Source of the DNA: DASQDN01 sp035630195
GTDB lineage: Bacteria; Acidobacteriota; Terriglobia; Bryobacterales; Bryobacteraceae
Direction: 5' to 3'
Length of the DNA: 36,009 nucleotides
Assembly (NCBI GenBank): GCA_035630195.1
Contig: DASQLD010000685.1
Span: 1 to 36,009, forward strand
A program made the translations under genes and the position numbers. Below the pieces are notes generated by a model. That model was not told where the DNA came from, did not search any database, and saw only the letters and a program-made list of their open reading frames with translations. Positions 15,600 through 24,189 of the stretch are shown one piece after another. Position 1 is the stretch's first letter; each line of letters begins with the position of its first letter.

Positions 15600-16895
15600 A
15601 TGCATTCATCCGCTGAACCGCATTCGGCACTTGCCCCGAACGATGCTCTAAATGCGTCGCCAAATCGCCATGCCTTGGCGGTTCTGACGACGCTCTTTTT
15701 TCTCTCGGGATTTTTGGCTGCTTTGAATGACATCCTGATTCCGCATTTGAAGCCTATATTCGAGCTGAACTATGCGCAGGTCATGCTGATTCAGTTCAGC
15801 TTCTTCTCAGCCTTTCTTCTGTTTGCCACGCCTTCCGCAATGCTGATCGCGCGCGCGGGCTATCAGAGGACCATGGTGGCCGGTTTGCTCACGATGAGCG
15901 CGGGAGCGTTTCTTTTTGTTCCAGCGGCCAACGTTCCTTCCTTCGCGTTTTTCATGTGCGCTCTGGTGATTTTGGCGGGAGGGATCACTGCGCTTCAAGT
16001 TTCTGGAAATCCTTACGTCGCCGTTCTCGGCCCGGCGCGCACTGCTTCCAGCCGGTTGACACTCACGCAGGCATGCAACTCTCTTGGTTCGACGATTGCG
16101 CCGACGTTCGGTGGTTTGCTCCTTTTGGATTCGGCTTCCGTTGTGCCTCAGTCGGCTGAAGCGTTGCATGCGTATCGATTGGACCAGGCGGCTCAAGTCA
16201 AAGTGCCCTATGTTGGCATTGCCATCGCGCTTTTCATACTCGCGCTACTCGTTGCGAAAAGCCGCCTCCCCTCGCTGACACAGGCTTCCGCTGCCGCATC
16301 GGACAAATTGGGTAGTGTCTGGAAATATCGACACCTTTGTTTTGGTGTGGGCGCCATCTTTCTCGCGGTCGGAGGCGAAGTCGCCATCGGCAGCTTTCTC
16401 GTAAATTATCTGACGCAGCCCGATATCGGCGCCTTGAGCCCGAAGACAGCGTCGTTCTACGTTTCTCTCTACTGGGGTGGATCGATGGCGGGACGCTTTC
16501 TCGGGTCTGTCGTGATGCGCCTGTTCCCTGCGCCAAAGGTCTTGGGAACCGCAGCCGTCATCGTAGTGGCATTGCTCCTCACAACGGTTTTATCGAGCGG
16601 CTTGTTCGCAATGTGGAGCATCCTGTTGGTCGGCTTGTTCAACTCGATCATGTTCCCCACTATCTTCACGCTAGGAATCGCGAACCTCGGTCCGCTTACC
16701 GGTAAAGGCTCAGGTGTGTTAATGTCTGCCGCTGTCGGCGGCGCCATCATCCCGGTTGCGCAGGGCGCATTCGCGGATGCAATTGGCGTTCATCCTTCCT
16801 TTATCGTGCCCGCAATCTGCTATGCGTATGTTGCATTTTATGGATTTGAGGGCTGCAGGCCGGTATCCTTTGCCGCCGCTCGAACGTCTTCCTAG
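15600..16895 (+). CDS. FucP-like sugar:H+ symporter (MFS, FHS family), 431 aa
   Basis: This inner-membrane carrier should import a hexose or deoxyhexose with protons. ATG 15600 is seven bases past the DUF1501 stop. An in-frame TTG at 15585 would overlap that gene and is less likely. About 12 hydrophobic helices are visible, starting LAVLTTLFFLSGFLAALNDILIPHL, whose SGFLAALNDILIPHLK stretch is a strong FucP/GluP signature. Others are FSAFLLFATPSAMLIAR-AGY, QVSGNPYVAVLGP and LTLTQACNSLGSTIAPTFGG, the family's paired motifs, and MFPTIFTLGIANLGPLTGKGSG near the end. The chain ends AFYGFEGCRP like FucP. The exact sugar cannot be read from sequence; fucose, galactose and glucose are all handled by relatives. 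Confidence 0.88.
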   Translation: MHSSAEPHSALAPNDALNASPNRHALAVLTTLFFLSGFLAALNDILIPHLKPIFELNYAQVMLIQFSFFSAFLLFATPSAMLIARAGYQRTMVAGLLTMSAGAFLFVPAANVPSFAFFMCALVILAGGITALQVSGNPYVAVLGPARTASSRLTLTQACNSLGSTIAPTFGGLLLLDSASVVPQSAEALHAYRLDQAAQVKVPYVGIAIALFILALLVAKSRLPSLTQASAAASDKLGSVWKYRHLCFGVGAIFLAVGGEVAIGSFLVNYLTQPDIGALSPKTASFYVSLYWGGSMAGRFLGSVVMRLFPAPKVLGTAAVIVVALLLTTVLSSGLFAMWSILLVGLFNSIMFPTIFTLGIANLGPLTGKGSGVLMSAAVGGAIIPVAQGAFADAIGVHPSFIVPAICYAYVAFYGFEGCRPVSFAAARTSS

Positions 16896-16902
16896 GCGCA
16901 CG

Positions 16903-16923
16903 ATGTTGACACGAATGTTGACA
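16903..16923. promoter_or_regulatory. putative operator, site B (tandem half-type)
   Basis: ATGTTGACA occurs twice in direct repeat (16903-16911 and 16915-16923), 12 bases apart. Each copy contains TGTTGACA, the reverse complement of the TGTCAACA core of the other sites. Both contain a consensus -35 TTGACA; TTTGAT at 16929-16934 is a possible -10 for the first copy with 17-base spacing. The site is 47 bases upstream of the second DUF1501 gene. It is the weakest of the four sites (about 13/20 to the 20-mer). Confidence 0.4.
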
Positions 16924-16969
16924 GTTCTTTTGATATTCTAAGAACGACAGAAGGAATCGCATCAACTCT

Positions 16970-18403
16970 ATGAATGAAATGCCAAAACTCCTGCGGCGCA
17001 GGTTTCTCGAGACCTCGTGCCTCGGCTTCGGAACCATAGCGTTGCGCGGCCTTTTGTCCGGAGCGGAATCTCCTGCGCCCGCAATATACAACGATCTGCG
17101 GCCTCGGCCGGTCCACTTTCCCGCGCAAGCAAAGTCTATTATTCAACTCGTGCAGAATGGCGGTCCAAGCCAGATGGACCTCTTCGACCCGAAGCCAGAA
17201 CTGACCAAGCGAGCGGGACAGCCGCACCCTAATGGGGTTGAGATCCATCAGCCGAACAACGAGAACAAGCTGCTGGCTCCGGCATTTGAGTTCCGCAAGT
17301 ATGGACAGTGCGGCATGGACATCTCCGAAGTGCTACCCCATACGGCCACGATCGTGGATGACGCTTGTTGGGTGCGGTCCATGTACACCGAACATAACAA
17401 TCATCTGGAAGGTCTAAACATGCTGCTGACATGTAAGATCTTTCCTGGACGGCCAGTGATGGGGGCGTGGATCAGCTATGCCCTCGGCACCGAGAACCAA
17501 AGTCTGCCGGCGTATGTGGTGCTGCGAGACCCCGAGGGCTATACGATTGGCGGAAAACAGCTCTGGGCCAATGGCTATCTTCCGGCCTTGTATCAAGGCG
17601 TTGAATTCAGCACCAAAGGCGCGCCAGTCCATCATTTGAATCCGGAACGTCCACTGCCGCCCGGAGTGCAGCGCCAGACGCTGGATCTCCTGGCCAAACT
17701 CAATAAAATGCACATGCAGGAGCATCCGTTTGAATCGGACCTGGATGCCCGCATTCAGAACTTCGAACTCGCGGCAAGAATGCAGCTGGCGGCGGCCGAC
17801 GTTCTGGATATGAGTAAGGAAACCGAAGCCACCAAGAAGCTTTACGGTTTGGACAATCCGGTGACAGCAAGCTACGGTACGCGATGTCTGATGGCGAGAC
17901 GGCTGGTCGAAGCGGGCGTCCGCTTCGTCCAGGTCACAACCAGCCCTGGCCAACCTTGGGACACGCACAACAAGAGCAAGCCAGGTATTGAGAAGATTGC
18001 GATGGAAACGGATCAAGGCGCAGCGGCTTTAGTAAAGGATTTGAAGAGCCGAGGGCTTTTGGATACTACGATCGTCATGTGGGCGGGCGAGTTCGGACGT
18101 CTTCCGACGACCCAGAATGGAGACGGCCGCGACCACAACCGCAATGCATTCACAATCTGGTTCGCCGGCGGAGGATTCAAGAAAGGCCTGATCTATGGAC
18201 AGACCGATGACTTCGGATACAAATCCGTGGTGGATCGCGTTGGCGTCCCGGATCTGACGGCCACCATACTTCACCAGATGGGCATTGATCACAAGCGTGT
18301 TCAATATCCGAATGGAGGACGGCTGGAAACACCATCCGACGTGACCGTTACCGGCGCCAAGATCGTCGCCGGGCTCTTGGACAACCCGCCAAAGGCATCG
18401 TAA
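16970..18403 (+). CDS. second DUF1501 protein, Tat-type signal, 477 aa
   Basis: This is a paralogue of the DUF1501 protein at 14204 with the same alkaline-phosphatase-like signatures: SIIQLVQNGGPSQMDLFDPK (about residues 57-76), WAGEFGRLPTTQNGDGRDHN and AFTIWFAGGGFKKGLIYGQT (about residues 370-415), then DLTATILHQMGIDHKR. The N-terminus has RRRFLETSCLGFG, a twin-arginine export motif. Start ATG 16970 is kept. ATG 16979 is equally in frame, and the upstream AAGGAA is rather distant from both. Gene order relative to its cytochrome partner is inverted compared with the first pair. The partner starts five bases after the stop. Operator site B lies just upstream. Confidence 0.9.
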   Translation: MNEMPKLLRRRFLETSCLGFGTIALRGLLSGAESPAPAIYNDLRPRPVHFPAQAKSIIQLVQNGGPSQMDLFDPKPELTKRAGQPHPNGVEIHQPNNENKLLAPAFEFRKYGQCGMDISEVLPHTATIVDDACWVRSMYTEHNNHLEGLNMLLTCKIFPGRPVMGAWISYALGTENQSLPAYVVLRDPEGYTIGGKQLWANGYLPALYQGVEFSTKGAPVHHLNPERPLPPGVQRQTLDLLAKLNKMHMQEHPFESDLDARIQNFELAARMQLAAADVLDMSKETEATKKLYGLDNPVTASYGTRCLMARRLVEAGVRFVQVTTSPGQPWDTHNKSKPGIEKIAMETDQGAAALVKDLKSRGLLDTTIVMWAGEFGRLPTTQNGDGRDHNRNAFTIWFAGGGFKKGLIYGQTDDFGYKSVVDRVGVPDLTATILHQMGIDHKRVQYPNGGRLETPSDVTVTGAKIVAGLLDNPPKAS

Positions 18404-18408
18404 GCTCT

Positions 18409-21336
18409 ATGCGCGCGTTCCTCTTATGTGCCCTGGCGCTTCCTGCGGTTGCGCAAACTACGCTGACGTTTGAGAAGGATATCCTACCTGTCGTTACGCA
18501 GTATTGCTTTACGTGCCACGGGCAAAGCTCGCCCCAACTCGGCCTGGATCTTCGGACTGCTGCGTCGACTCTGCGAGGGAGTCACAATGGCCCCGTAATC
18601 GTCAAAGGGGACCCGGCAAAGAGTCTTCTCTATCAAAAGATTTCGACCAAAGCAATGCCGCCTCCCGCGTTTAAGCAAACGATGCCGGAGCCGCAGATCG
18701 AGATCATCAAGAGGTGGATTGCCGAAGGCGCCGCGTCTGACAAGCCAACGGGCGCGAGCAAGGAAGTTCTCGAACAACGAGCGGCGTTCGAAAAAGAAAT
18801 CATGCCGCTGTTCAGCGCCCGCTGCGTCCAGTGTCACGGCGCTGGAAAGCCAATGGGTGGATTGGATCTGCGCTCCTTGACGGCGCTCCTTAAGGGGGGC
18901 GTCAATGGCGCTGTCGTACTCGAAGGCTTTTCGGAAAAGAGCCTCCTTGTTCGCAAAGTTGCCAGCCGAAACATGCCGCCTCCAGGCGCTGGCGCGCCAC
19001 TTACTGAGGAGCAGATCGCGACGCTTCGGAAATGGGTGGACAAAGGGCAGTTCGTCGACCACGCTGAGTCTCATGAATCGACGGAGCGCGAGTTCACAAA
19101 AGCAGAGGCGCCGGACATCAGCGCGAAAGACTGCGAGTTCTGGTCCTTCCGTAAGCCTGTCGCAGCGCAGGTTCCTCGGGTGAAAGGCGCAAAGCGCGTT
19201 CGAACACCGATCGACGCGTTTGTGTTGAGCAAGCTGGAATCCAAGGGATTGACGATGTCGCCGGACGCATCGGCGGTATCGCTGCTGCGTCGCGCATACT
19301 TCGACCTTCTCGGAATACCGCCCACGCCGGAGGGAGCCGCCGCCTTCCTCAACGATACAAAACCGGGAGCGTATGAGCGGCTGATCGACCGCCTTCTGGC
19401 ATCGCCGCAATATGGCGAGCGTTGGGGCCGTCATTGGCTGGATGCCGCCGGCTATGTCGATACGCAGGCGAAGGACTTCGAAGCGATCAAGCCGGATATC
19501 GCGGAAGGCATGTGGCGCTATCGGGATTACGTCATCAAATCCACCAACGAGGATAAGCCCTGGGACCGTTTCCTCACCGAACAGGTGGCCGGCGATGAGA
19601 TGGTGGATTGGCGAAACGCGACGAAGTACACTCCGGAAACAGTCGAGTTGCTGACGGCGACAGGTTATCTCCGCAACGTCCTCGATATCACCGACGACGA
19701 TATCACCAACCTGCCTGTTGAGCGCTACGAAGCTCTCTTCAAAATGATGGAGAAGGTTTCGAGTAGCACGATGGGGCTGACGATGGCGTGCGCGCGCTGC
19801 CACACACACAAGTTCGATCCCATACCGCAACGCGATTACTACCGTATGCTGGCGTTGTTCACAAACGCCCTCAACCCGACTAGTTGGATTCCTCCGAAGA
19901 ACCGCCTCCAACCCACTGTCAGTAAGCCTGAACAGGAAGAGATCGAGCGTCACAACAAAGAAGTGGATCGCGCTCTGGCCGACCTGAAGGAGCAATTGTC
20001 GAAGATTCGCGGGCCGTACGAGCAGAAGGTTCTCGAAGAGAAGCTCAAAGCGTTGCCTGAGGGCATCAGAGAAGATGCGCGAATCGCTTTGGCAACCGCA
20101 GATGACAAGCGCGACGAAGTTCAGAAGTATCTTGTTCGTAAGTTCTCCAAACAGCTCGCGGTTGAAGACGCTGACGTTCGCAAGATTGTGAAAGAGATTG
20201 ACGCCCCAGCCGTGGATAGGTTGGAGGGTCAGATCAAAACGTGGACCGGGTATCGTAAGAAGCTCGAGGTTGTGCAGGCTGTCTGGGATGTCGGCGAACC
20301 TCCGTCGATGCGCCTGCTGCAACGCGGCAGCGCCGAATCGCCCGGACCCAAAGTGCAGCCCGGCTTTCTGACTGTGACTACGGCTCCGGACAAGCTGACT
20401 GCGACTCGCCCCGTCGAAACACAAGGCAAAACGAGCGGCATGCGCCTAGCGTTTGGCAATTGGTTGGCGAGCCGGGATAATCCGCTGACCGCACGAGTCA
20501 TCGTGAACCGGATGTGGCAACATCACTTCGGCAAAGGAATCGTGGAAACGCCCGATAATTTTGGCAAGATGGGGGCGGCGCCCTCAAACCAAGAACTGCT
20601 GGACTGGCTTGCGGTGGATTTCATGGACAACGGCTGGAAGGCCAAACGGCTGCACAAAATGATCATGATCTCCACTGCTTATCGGCAATCTTCACAGCAG
20701 GAGGGGCCACTAGGGGAATCTTCGAGAAGGGTCGATCCGGAAAACAAGCTTCTTTGGCGGATGAATCTGCGACGCCTGGAGGCGGAGGCGCTTCGCGACT
20801 CCATTCTCGCTGCTTCGGGCAAACTGGACCTCACGATGGGAGGTCCTCCAGTCTTGTTGCAGATGCGTCCCGATGGGTTGGAGACAGTCTCTCCGAAGGA
20901 AACAACTTCGAATCAGAACCGCCGCAGCGTATACCTGCTTGCGCGCCGCACGTATCCGCTCACGATGTTGGGTCTGTTCGATTTTCCGATTATCGACACA
21001 AACTGCACTCGGCGCGTGCCATCCTCAACTCCGCTGCAAGCCTTGACGCTGATGAACGATGAGTTTGTCGTGAAGAGCTCAGAGCAGATGGCCGAGCGGG
21101 CTCAGCAGCTTGCTGGAAAGAGCGCCTCGTTGAATCGAAAGATCGAGGCTCTCTATTCGATTGCCCTGCTCCGCAAGCCGACGGGCAATGAAACTCTCGC
21201 CTGCGAAGAGCATCTGAAAAAGCAACAAGATCATTTCACGCGGGCGAACTTGAATCCGGCCGAAGCGGAGCGACGAGCGTTCGATACTCTCAGCCAGGCG
21301 CTGCTGAGTTCTAACGAATTCCTCTATATCGACTAA
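18409..21336 (+). CDS. PSCyt1 (duplicated)-DUF1549-DUF1553 cytochrome-type protein, 975 aa
   Basis: A signal peptide (MRAFLLCALALPAVAQ) precedes two PSCyt1 modules, unlike the single module in the 11496 paralogue. Haem motifs are CFTCH at residues 33-37 and CVQCH at 139-143, each followed by G-L-D-L-R and ending in a MPPP segment. DUF1549 follows (TPIDAFVLSKLESKGLTMSP, QYGERWGRHWLDAAGYVDTQ) with CARCH at 461-465 and THKFDPIPQRDYY. A charged coiled region leads to DUF1553 (NPLTARVIVNRMWQHHFGKG, NFGKMGAAPSNQELLDWLA), ending SQALLSSNEFLYID. Three c-type haems are therefore possible. It is exported and is probably the redox partner of the DUF1501 protein. The function is not established for the family. 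The next gene begins about 17 bases later. Confidence 0.92.
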   Translation: MRAFLLCALALPAVAQTTLTFEKDILPVVTQYCFTCHGQSSPQLGLDLRTAASTLRGSHNGPVIVKGDPAKSLLYQKISTKAMPPPAFKQTMPEPQIEIIKRWIAEGAASDKPTGASKEVLEQRAAFEKEIMPLFSARCVQCHGAGKPMGGLDLRSLTALLKGGVNGAVVLEGFSEKSLLVRKVASRNMPPPGAGAPLTEEQIATLRKWVDKGQFVDHAESHESTEREFTKAEAPDISAKDCEFWSFRKPVAAQVPRVKGAKRVRTPIDAFVLSKLESKGLTMSPDASAVSLLRRAYFDLLGIPPTPEGAAAFLNDTKPGAYERLIDRLLASPQYGERWGRHWLDAAGYVDTQAKDFEAIKPDIAEGMWRYRDYVIKSTNEDKPWDRFLTEQVAGDEMVDWRNATKYTPETVELLTATGYLRNVLDITDDDITNLPVERYEALFKMMEKVSSSTMGLTMACARCHTHKFDPIPQRDYYRMLALFTNALNPTSWIPPKNRLQPTVSKPEQEEIERHNKEVDRALADLKEQLSKIRGPYEQKVLEEKLKALPEGIREDARIALATADDKRDEVQKYLVRKFSKQLAVEDADVRKIVKEIDAPAVDRLEGQIKTWTGYRKKLEVVQAVWDVGEPPSMRLLQRGSAESPGPKVQPGFLTVTTAPDKLTATRPVETQGKTSGMRLAFGNWLASRDNPLTARVIVNRMWQHHFGKGIVETPDNFGKMGAAPSNQELLDWLAVDFMDNGWKAKRLHKMIMISTAYRQSSQQEGPLGESSRRVDPENKLLWRMNLRRLEAEALRDSILAASGKLDLTMGGPPVLLQMRPDGLETVSPKETTSNQNRRSVYLLARRTYPLTMLGLFDFPIIDTNCTRRVPSSTPLQALTLMNDEFVVKSSEQMAERAQQLAGKSASLNRKIEALYSIALLRKPTGNETLACEEHLKKQQDHFTRANLNPAEAERRAFDTLSQALLSSNEFLYID

Positions 21337-21352
21337 TAAGGCGGGACTGAAC

Positions 21353-22318
21353 ATACAGATTTTCCCGAACGTTTATCAGATCCGGTCCAGCATCTCCGAT
21401 CGAAATCTGTTCCAATATGTTTTCGCAGGAGATAACTGCTTTCTCCTCGACACCGGCGAATCGGACACGCCAGAGTCGGTCATTGCTCCGTATTTCAAGG
21501 AACACAACCTCTCTTTGGATCGTCTGACGATGGCTGTGAACACGCACGCAGACGCTGACCATCACGGCGGCAACGGGAAGCTGCGCCAAATCGCGCCGCA
21601 AGTATTGTTGGCCTGTGGAGACGCCGACCGGGAAGCGATCGAGAATCCCGACCGTCTCTTCGCCGCTCGCTACAACCAATGGATTCCCGACCATGGTTAC
21701 GGTCTCGGCATGTTTCCCGAAGCGGCTCTATGGGTGCGTAGAATGACGGGCGAGCCGCAGCGCATCGATGTTACTCTTCAAGGCGGCGAATCGCTTGCAA
21801 TCTCGGATAAACATGCCCTGCGCGTGCTGCATGTGCCGGGTCACAGCAACGGACACCTGGCATTCTACGATGCCATGAATCGCGCCGTGTACGTCGGAGA
21901 CGCGCTGCATGGAATGCACTGTCCATCCGCCGCGGGCAAGCCTTCGCTGCCGCCCGCGTACTTTGCGGTGCTAGCTTATCTAGCCACGATTCAGTTGATC
22001 GAATCCCTGGATATCGAGTGGATCTATTCCGGACACTGGCCTGCCTATCACTTGGAGGACACGAAAGTCTTTCTAGGAGAGTGCCGCCGGTTTGTACGAA
22101 TGGCAGAGGATCAGGTTCGCCTTGCCCTCAACCGCAGCAAGAACGGTCTGACGCTCGGCGAGTGTATCGCCGAATGCGGTCCTCGACTCGGCGATTGGCC
22201 GGAGAACAATCGCTGGCTGCTGATGTATCCCTTTCATGGACACCTCAGCTTGATGGAATCGAACGGCGAAGTCGAGCGCGTTCCCGGCGAAGGCTACGTG
22301 CGCTGGAGATTGAAGTAG
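21353..22318 (+). CDS. metallo-beta-lactamase-fold hydrolase, about 321 aa, apparent non-standard start
   Basis: The open frame extends well upstream of the first standard start. Family-like sequence IQIFPNVYQIRSSISDRNLF and VFAGDNCFLLDTGESDTP precedes the only later start (TTG-type at 21515), so the true N-terminus is near 21353. There the codon is ATA, with AAGGCGGGA ideally spaced six bases upstream. CTG at 21347 is the alternative. The metal motif is THADADHHGGN (His65 to His71), a variant of HxHxDH with Asp at the second His position. GHSNGHLAFYDAMNRAVYVGDALHG (read in parts) supplies the third His and the Asp. No signal peptide is seen, so it is cytoplasmic. In this operon a lactonase-like role after the SDR is plausible but inferred. 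Confidence 0.8.
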   Translation: MQIFPNVYQIRSSISDRNLFQYVFAGDNCFLLDTGESDTPESVIAPYFKEHNLSLDRLTMAVNTHADADHHGGNGKLRQIAPQVLLACGDADREAIENPDRLFAARYNQWIPDHGYGLGMFPEAALWVRRMTGEPQRIDVTLQGGESLAISDKHALRVLHVPGHSNGHLAFYDAMNRAVYVGDALHGMHCPSAAGKPSLPPAYFAVLAYLATIQLIESLDIEWIYSGHWPAYHLEDTKVFLGECRRFVRMAEDQVRLALNRSKNGLTLGECIAECGPRLGDWPENNRWLLMYPFHGHLSLMESNGEVERVPGEGYVRWRLK

Positions 22319-22322
22319 CGAC

Positions 22323-23156
22323 ATGGGACGCTTCGATGGCAAACGAGTCCTGGTGACAGGGGCCGGAACGGGAATCGGCCGCGAGATCGCTCTCGAGTTT
22401 GCCCGGCAAGGCGCGGATGTTGCGCTGCATTATTCTCACGATAGCGACGATGGAAGTTCCGCTGTTGGAGAAGTTCAGTCGATGGGTGTAAAAGCAGCGA
22501 CTTTCCAAGCGAATTTCGAAGATTTGAGCCAAGTTCACAGACTCGCGGATGAGGCAATGAAGTTCTTGGGCGGTCTCGACTGCCTGGTGAACAACGCCGG
22601 CATTACGTTCAACAAACCGTTCTTGAAAGTTACTCCGGAACAATACCAAACGCTCTTCGACGTGAATCTACGGGCGCAGTTCTTCCTGACACAGCATGCC
22701 GCGGCCTACATGATCGATCACGGAGGCGGCGCCATTGTGAACCTTGCCTCGATTCACGGATTGCAGGCGGCTCCCGAGCATACGATCTATGCGGCAACTA
22801 AAGGCGCTGTCATCGCATTCACGCGCACCGTCGGTGTCGAGCTCGCGCACAAGGGAGTACGTGTCAATGCGGTCGCTCCGGGTTGGGTGATGGTCGAGGG
22901 CCACAAGAAGATCTTTCCGGGATACACCGAGGAGGTCGCCATGGAGGATGCAAAGAACAAAGTCCCTCTCGGCCGGCCAGGATTCCCGAAGGATATCGCC
23001 AAGCTAGTCACGTTCCTCTGTTCCGATGATGCCGCCTTTATCGTGGGACAAACGATTGTGGCGGATGGCGGAACCACATCCCTCATGTCACTGATCTCGG
23101 ACTTCCGCAACGAATCGTCCGCTCGATGCGGATTGGGCTATGTCAATGGAGCCTGA
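22323..23156 (+). CDS. SDR-family oxidoreductase, 277 aa
   Basis: This is a classical short-chain dehydrogenase/reductase using NAD(P)(H). It has TGAGTGIG (residues about 12-19) for the cofactor, NNAGI near residue 90, IVNLASIHG with the catalytic Ser, and YAATK for the Tyr-Lys pair. The segment NAVAPGWV and the ending IVGQTIVADGG are also standard. The alkaline-region RQGADVALHYSHDSDD suggests the cofactor-selecting loop. A C-terminal tail of about 20 residues extends beyond the usual 250-260. It begins four bases after the hydrolase stop and overlaps the start of the DUF6786 gene, so translation is likely coupled. Substrate is probably a sugar or sugar derivative; relatives include glucose and rhamnose dehydrogenases. 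Confidence 0.9.
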   Translation: MGRFDGKRVLVTGAGTGIGREIALEFARQGADVALHYSHDSDDGSSAVGEVQSMGVKAATFQANFEDLSQVHRLADEAMKFLGGLDCLVNNAGITFNKPFLKVTPEQYQTLFDVNLRAQFFLTQHAAAYMIDHGGGAIVNLASIHGLQAAPEHTIYAATKGAVIAFTRTVGVELAHKGVRVNAVAPGWVMVEGHKKIFPGYTEEVAMEDAKNKVPLGRPGFPKDIAKLVTFLCSDDAAFIVGQTIVADGGTTSLMSLISDFRNESSARCGLGYVNGA

Positions 23157-24189
23157 AAGCAGGCTCTCACAACTGCAGTCGGTTCTTGCCGAGGCAGGGA
23201 AGCAAACGATACTCTACGATTCGCCGGATGGATCGCGGGTCTTGCAACTGCTCCACGGGGGCCGTATTCTGGGTCTCTTCAGTGGTCATGACGATCGGAA
23301 CTTCTATTGGACCCATCCAGCGCTGGAATCTTTGACGTCCGCGCAGAGCTTTTACTCTGGCAATAATTGGCATAACTCGGGTGGCGACCGAACATGGTTG
23401 TCGCCGGAAGTCGATATCTTCTTTCCGAAGTATCCGGATCTCGACCTGTCGACGTACTGGCAGCCGCGAGCGCTCGATCCGGGCGCTTACCGATTACATT
23501 CGAACCGCATGGTCAACACTCTGTCTCTGACACTCTCGCGCGCTCAGAAGCAAGCGGATGTGGAGATCGCGAAATGGGTGGGACCGGCTTCGAACCCGCT
23601 TCGCTATGAGAAGGACTGGCGCAGCCGCGAGCATCTGACATATGCCGGATATACGCAGCATACTGCGCTTCGATTAATGCGTCCGAGCGAATCGATGATC
23701 GGGCTCTGGAATCTTGTGCAGATGCCTCACGGTGGCGAATTGCAGGCGCCGACATTCGGTCGCGCAGAAGTCAAAGTCTACATGGGAGAGATCGGGTCAG
23801 ATGACATCTCGGTGTCGGATGGCCTTTTCCGCTACCGTATGCGTGCGGCAGGCGAACACAAAATTGGATTACGCGCTGCGTCGGTGACGGGCAGAGTCGG
23901 ATATCTGTACGAGCGCGATGAAGAAGCTTCGCTGATCGTCCGGAACTTCTTTGTCAATCCGTCAGGCGAGTATGTGGATGTTCCCTGGCAAACGACCGAG
24001 GATTTCGGGTATGCGGTGCAAGCATGCAACGTAAACAGCCAGCTAGGCGCTTTCAGTGAACTTGAATATCACGTGCCGGCGATTGGCGGAGAAACCGGAC
24101 TCGACTACTGCGAGGATGTCAGCCAGATCTGGGCGTTTCGCGGGCCGACCTTGCGCGTCCACCAGGCTGCGCGGATGTTGTTGTCTTAA
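23140..24189 (+). CDS. DUF6786-type, mutarotase-like protein, 349 aa
   Basis: I place this in the DUF6786/aldose-epimerase-like superfamily because of the order LLHGGRILGLFSG, then NNWHNSGGDRTWLSPEVDIF (about residues 74-94), and later VQMPHGGELQAPTFGRAEV. These match secreted or cytoplasmic Planctomycete and Solibacter proteins with a galactose-mutarotase-like beta-sandwich. There is no signal peptide. ATG 23140 or ATG 23146 could serve; both overlap the SDR stop (23154-23156). A likely job is binding or epimerising a sugar for the adjacent SDR and hydrolase, but activity of this family is not established to my knowledge. The 3' end overlaps the convergent alpha-galactosidase gene by 71 bases. 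Confidence 0.75.
   Translation: MSMEPESRLSQLQSVLAEAGKQTILYDSPDGSRVLQLLHGGRILGLFSGHDDRNFYWTHPALESLTSAQSFYSGNNWHNSGGDRTWLSPEVDIFFPKYPDLDLSTYWQPRALDPGAYRLHSNRMVNTLSLTLSRAQKQADVEIAKWVGPASNPLRYEKDWRSREHLTYAGYTQHTALRLMRPSESMIGLWNLVQMPHGGELQAPTFGRAEVKVYMGEIGSDDISVSDGLFRYRMRAAGEHKIGLRAASVTGRVGYLYERDEEASLIVRNFFVNPSGEYVDVPWQTTEDFGYAVQACNVNSQLGAFSELEYHVPAIGGETGLDYCEDVSQIWAFRGPTLRVHQAARMLLS

Noticed and set aside
18484..20424. 646-codon open frame on the minus strand
   Set aside because: It is entirely antisense to the clear PSCyt/DUF1549/DUF1553 gene, has Arg/His/Leu-rich composition typical of a reverse-frame shadow, no signal or motif.
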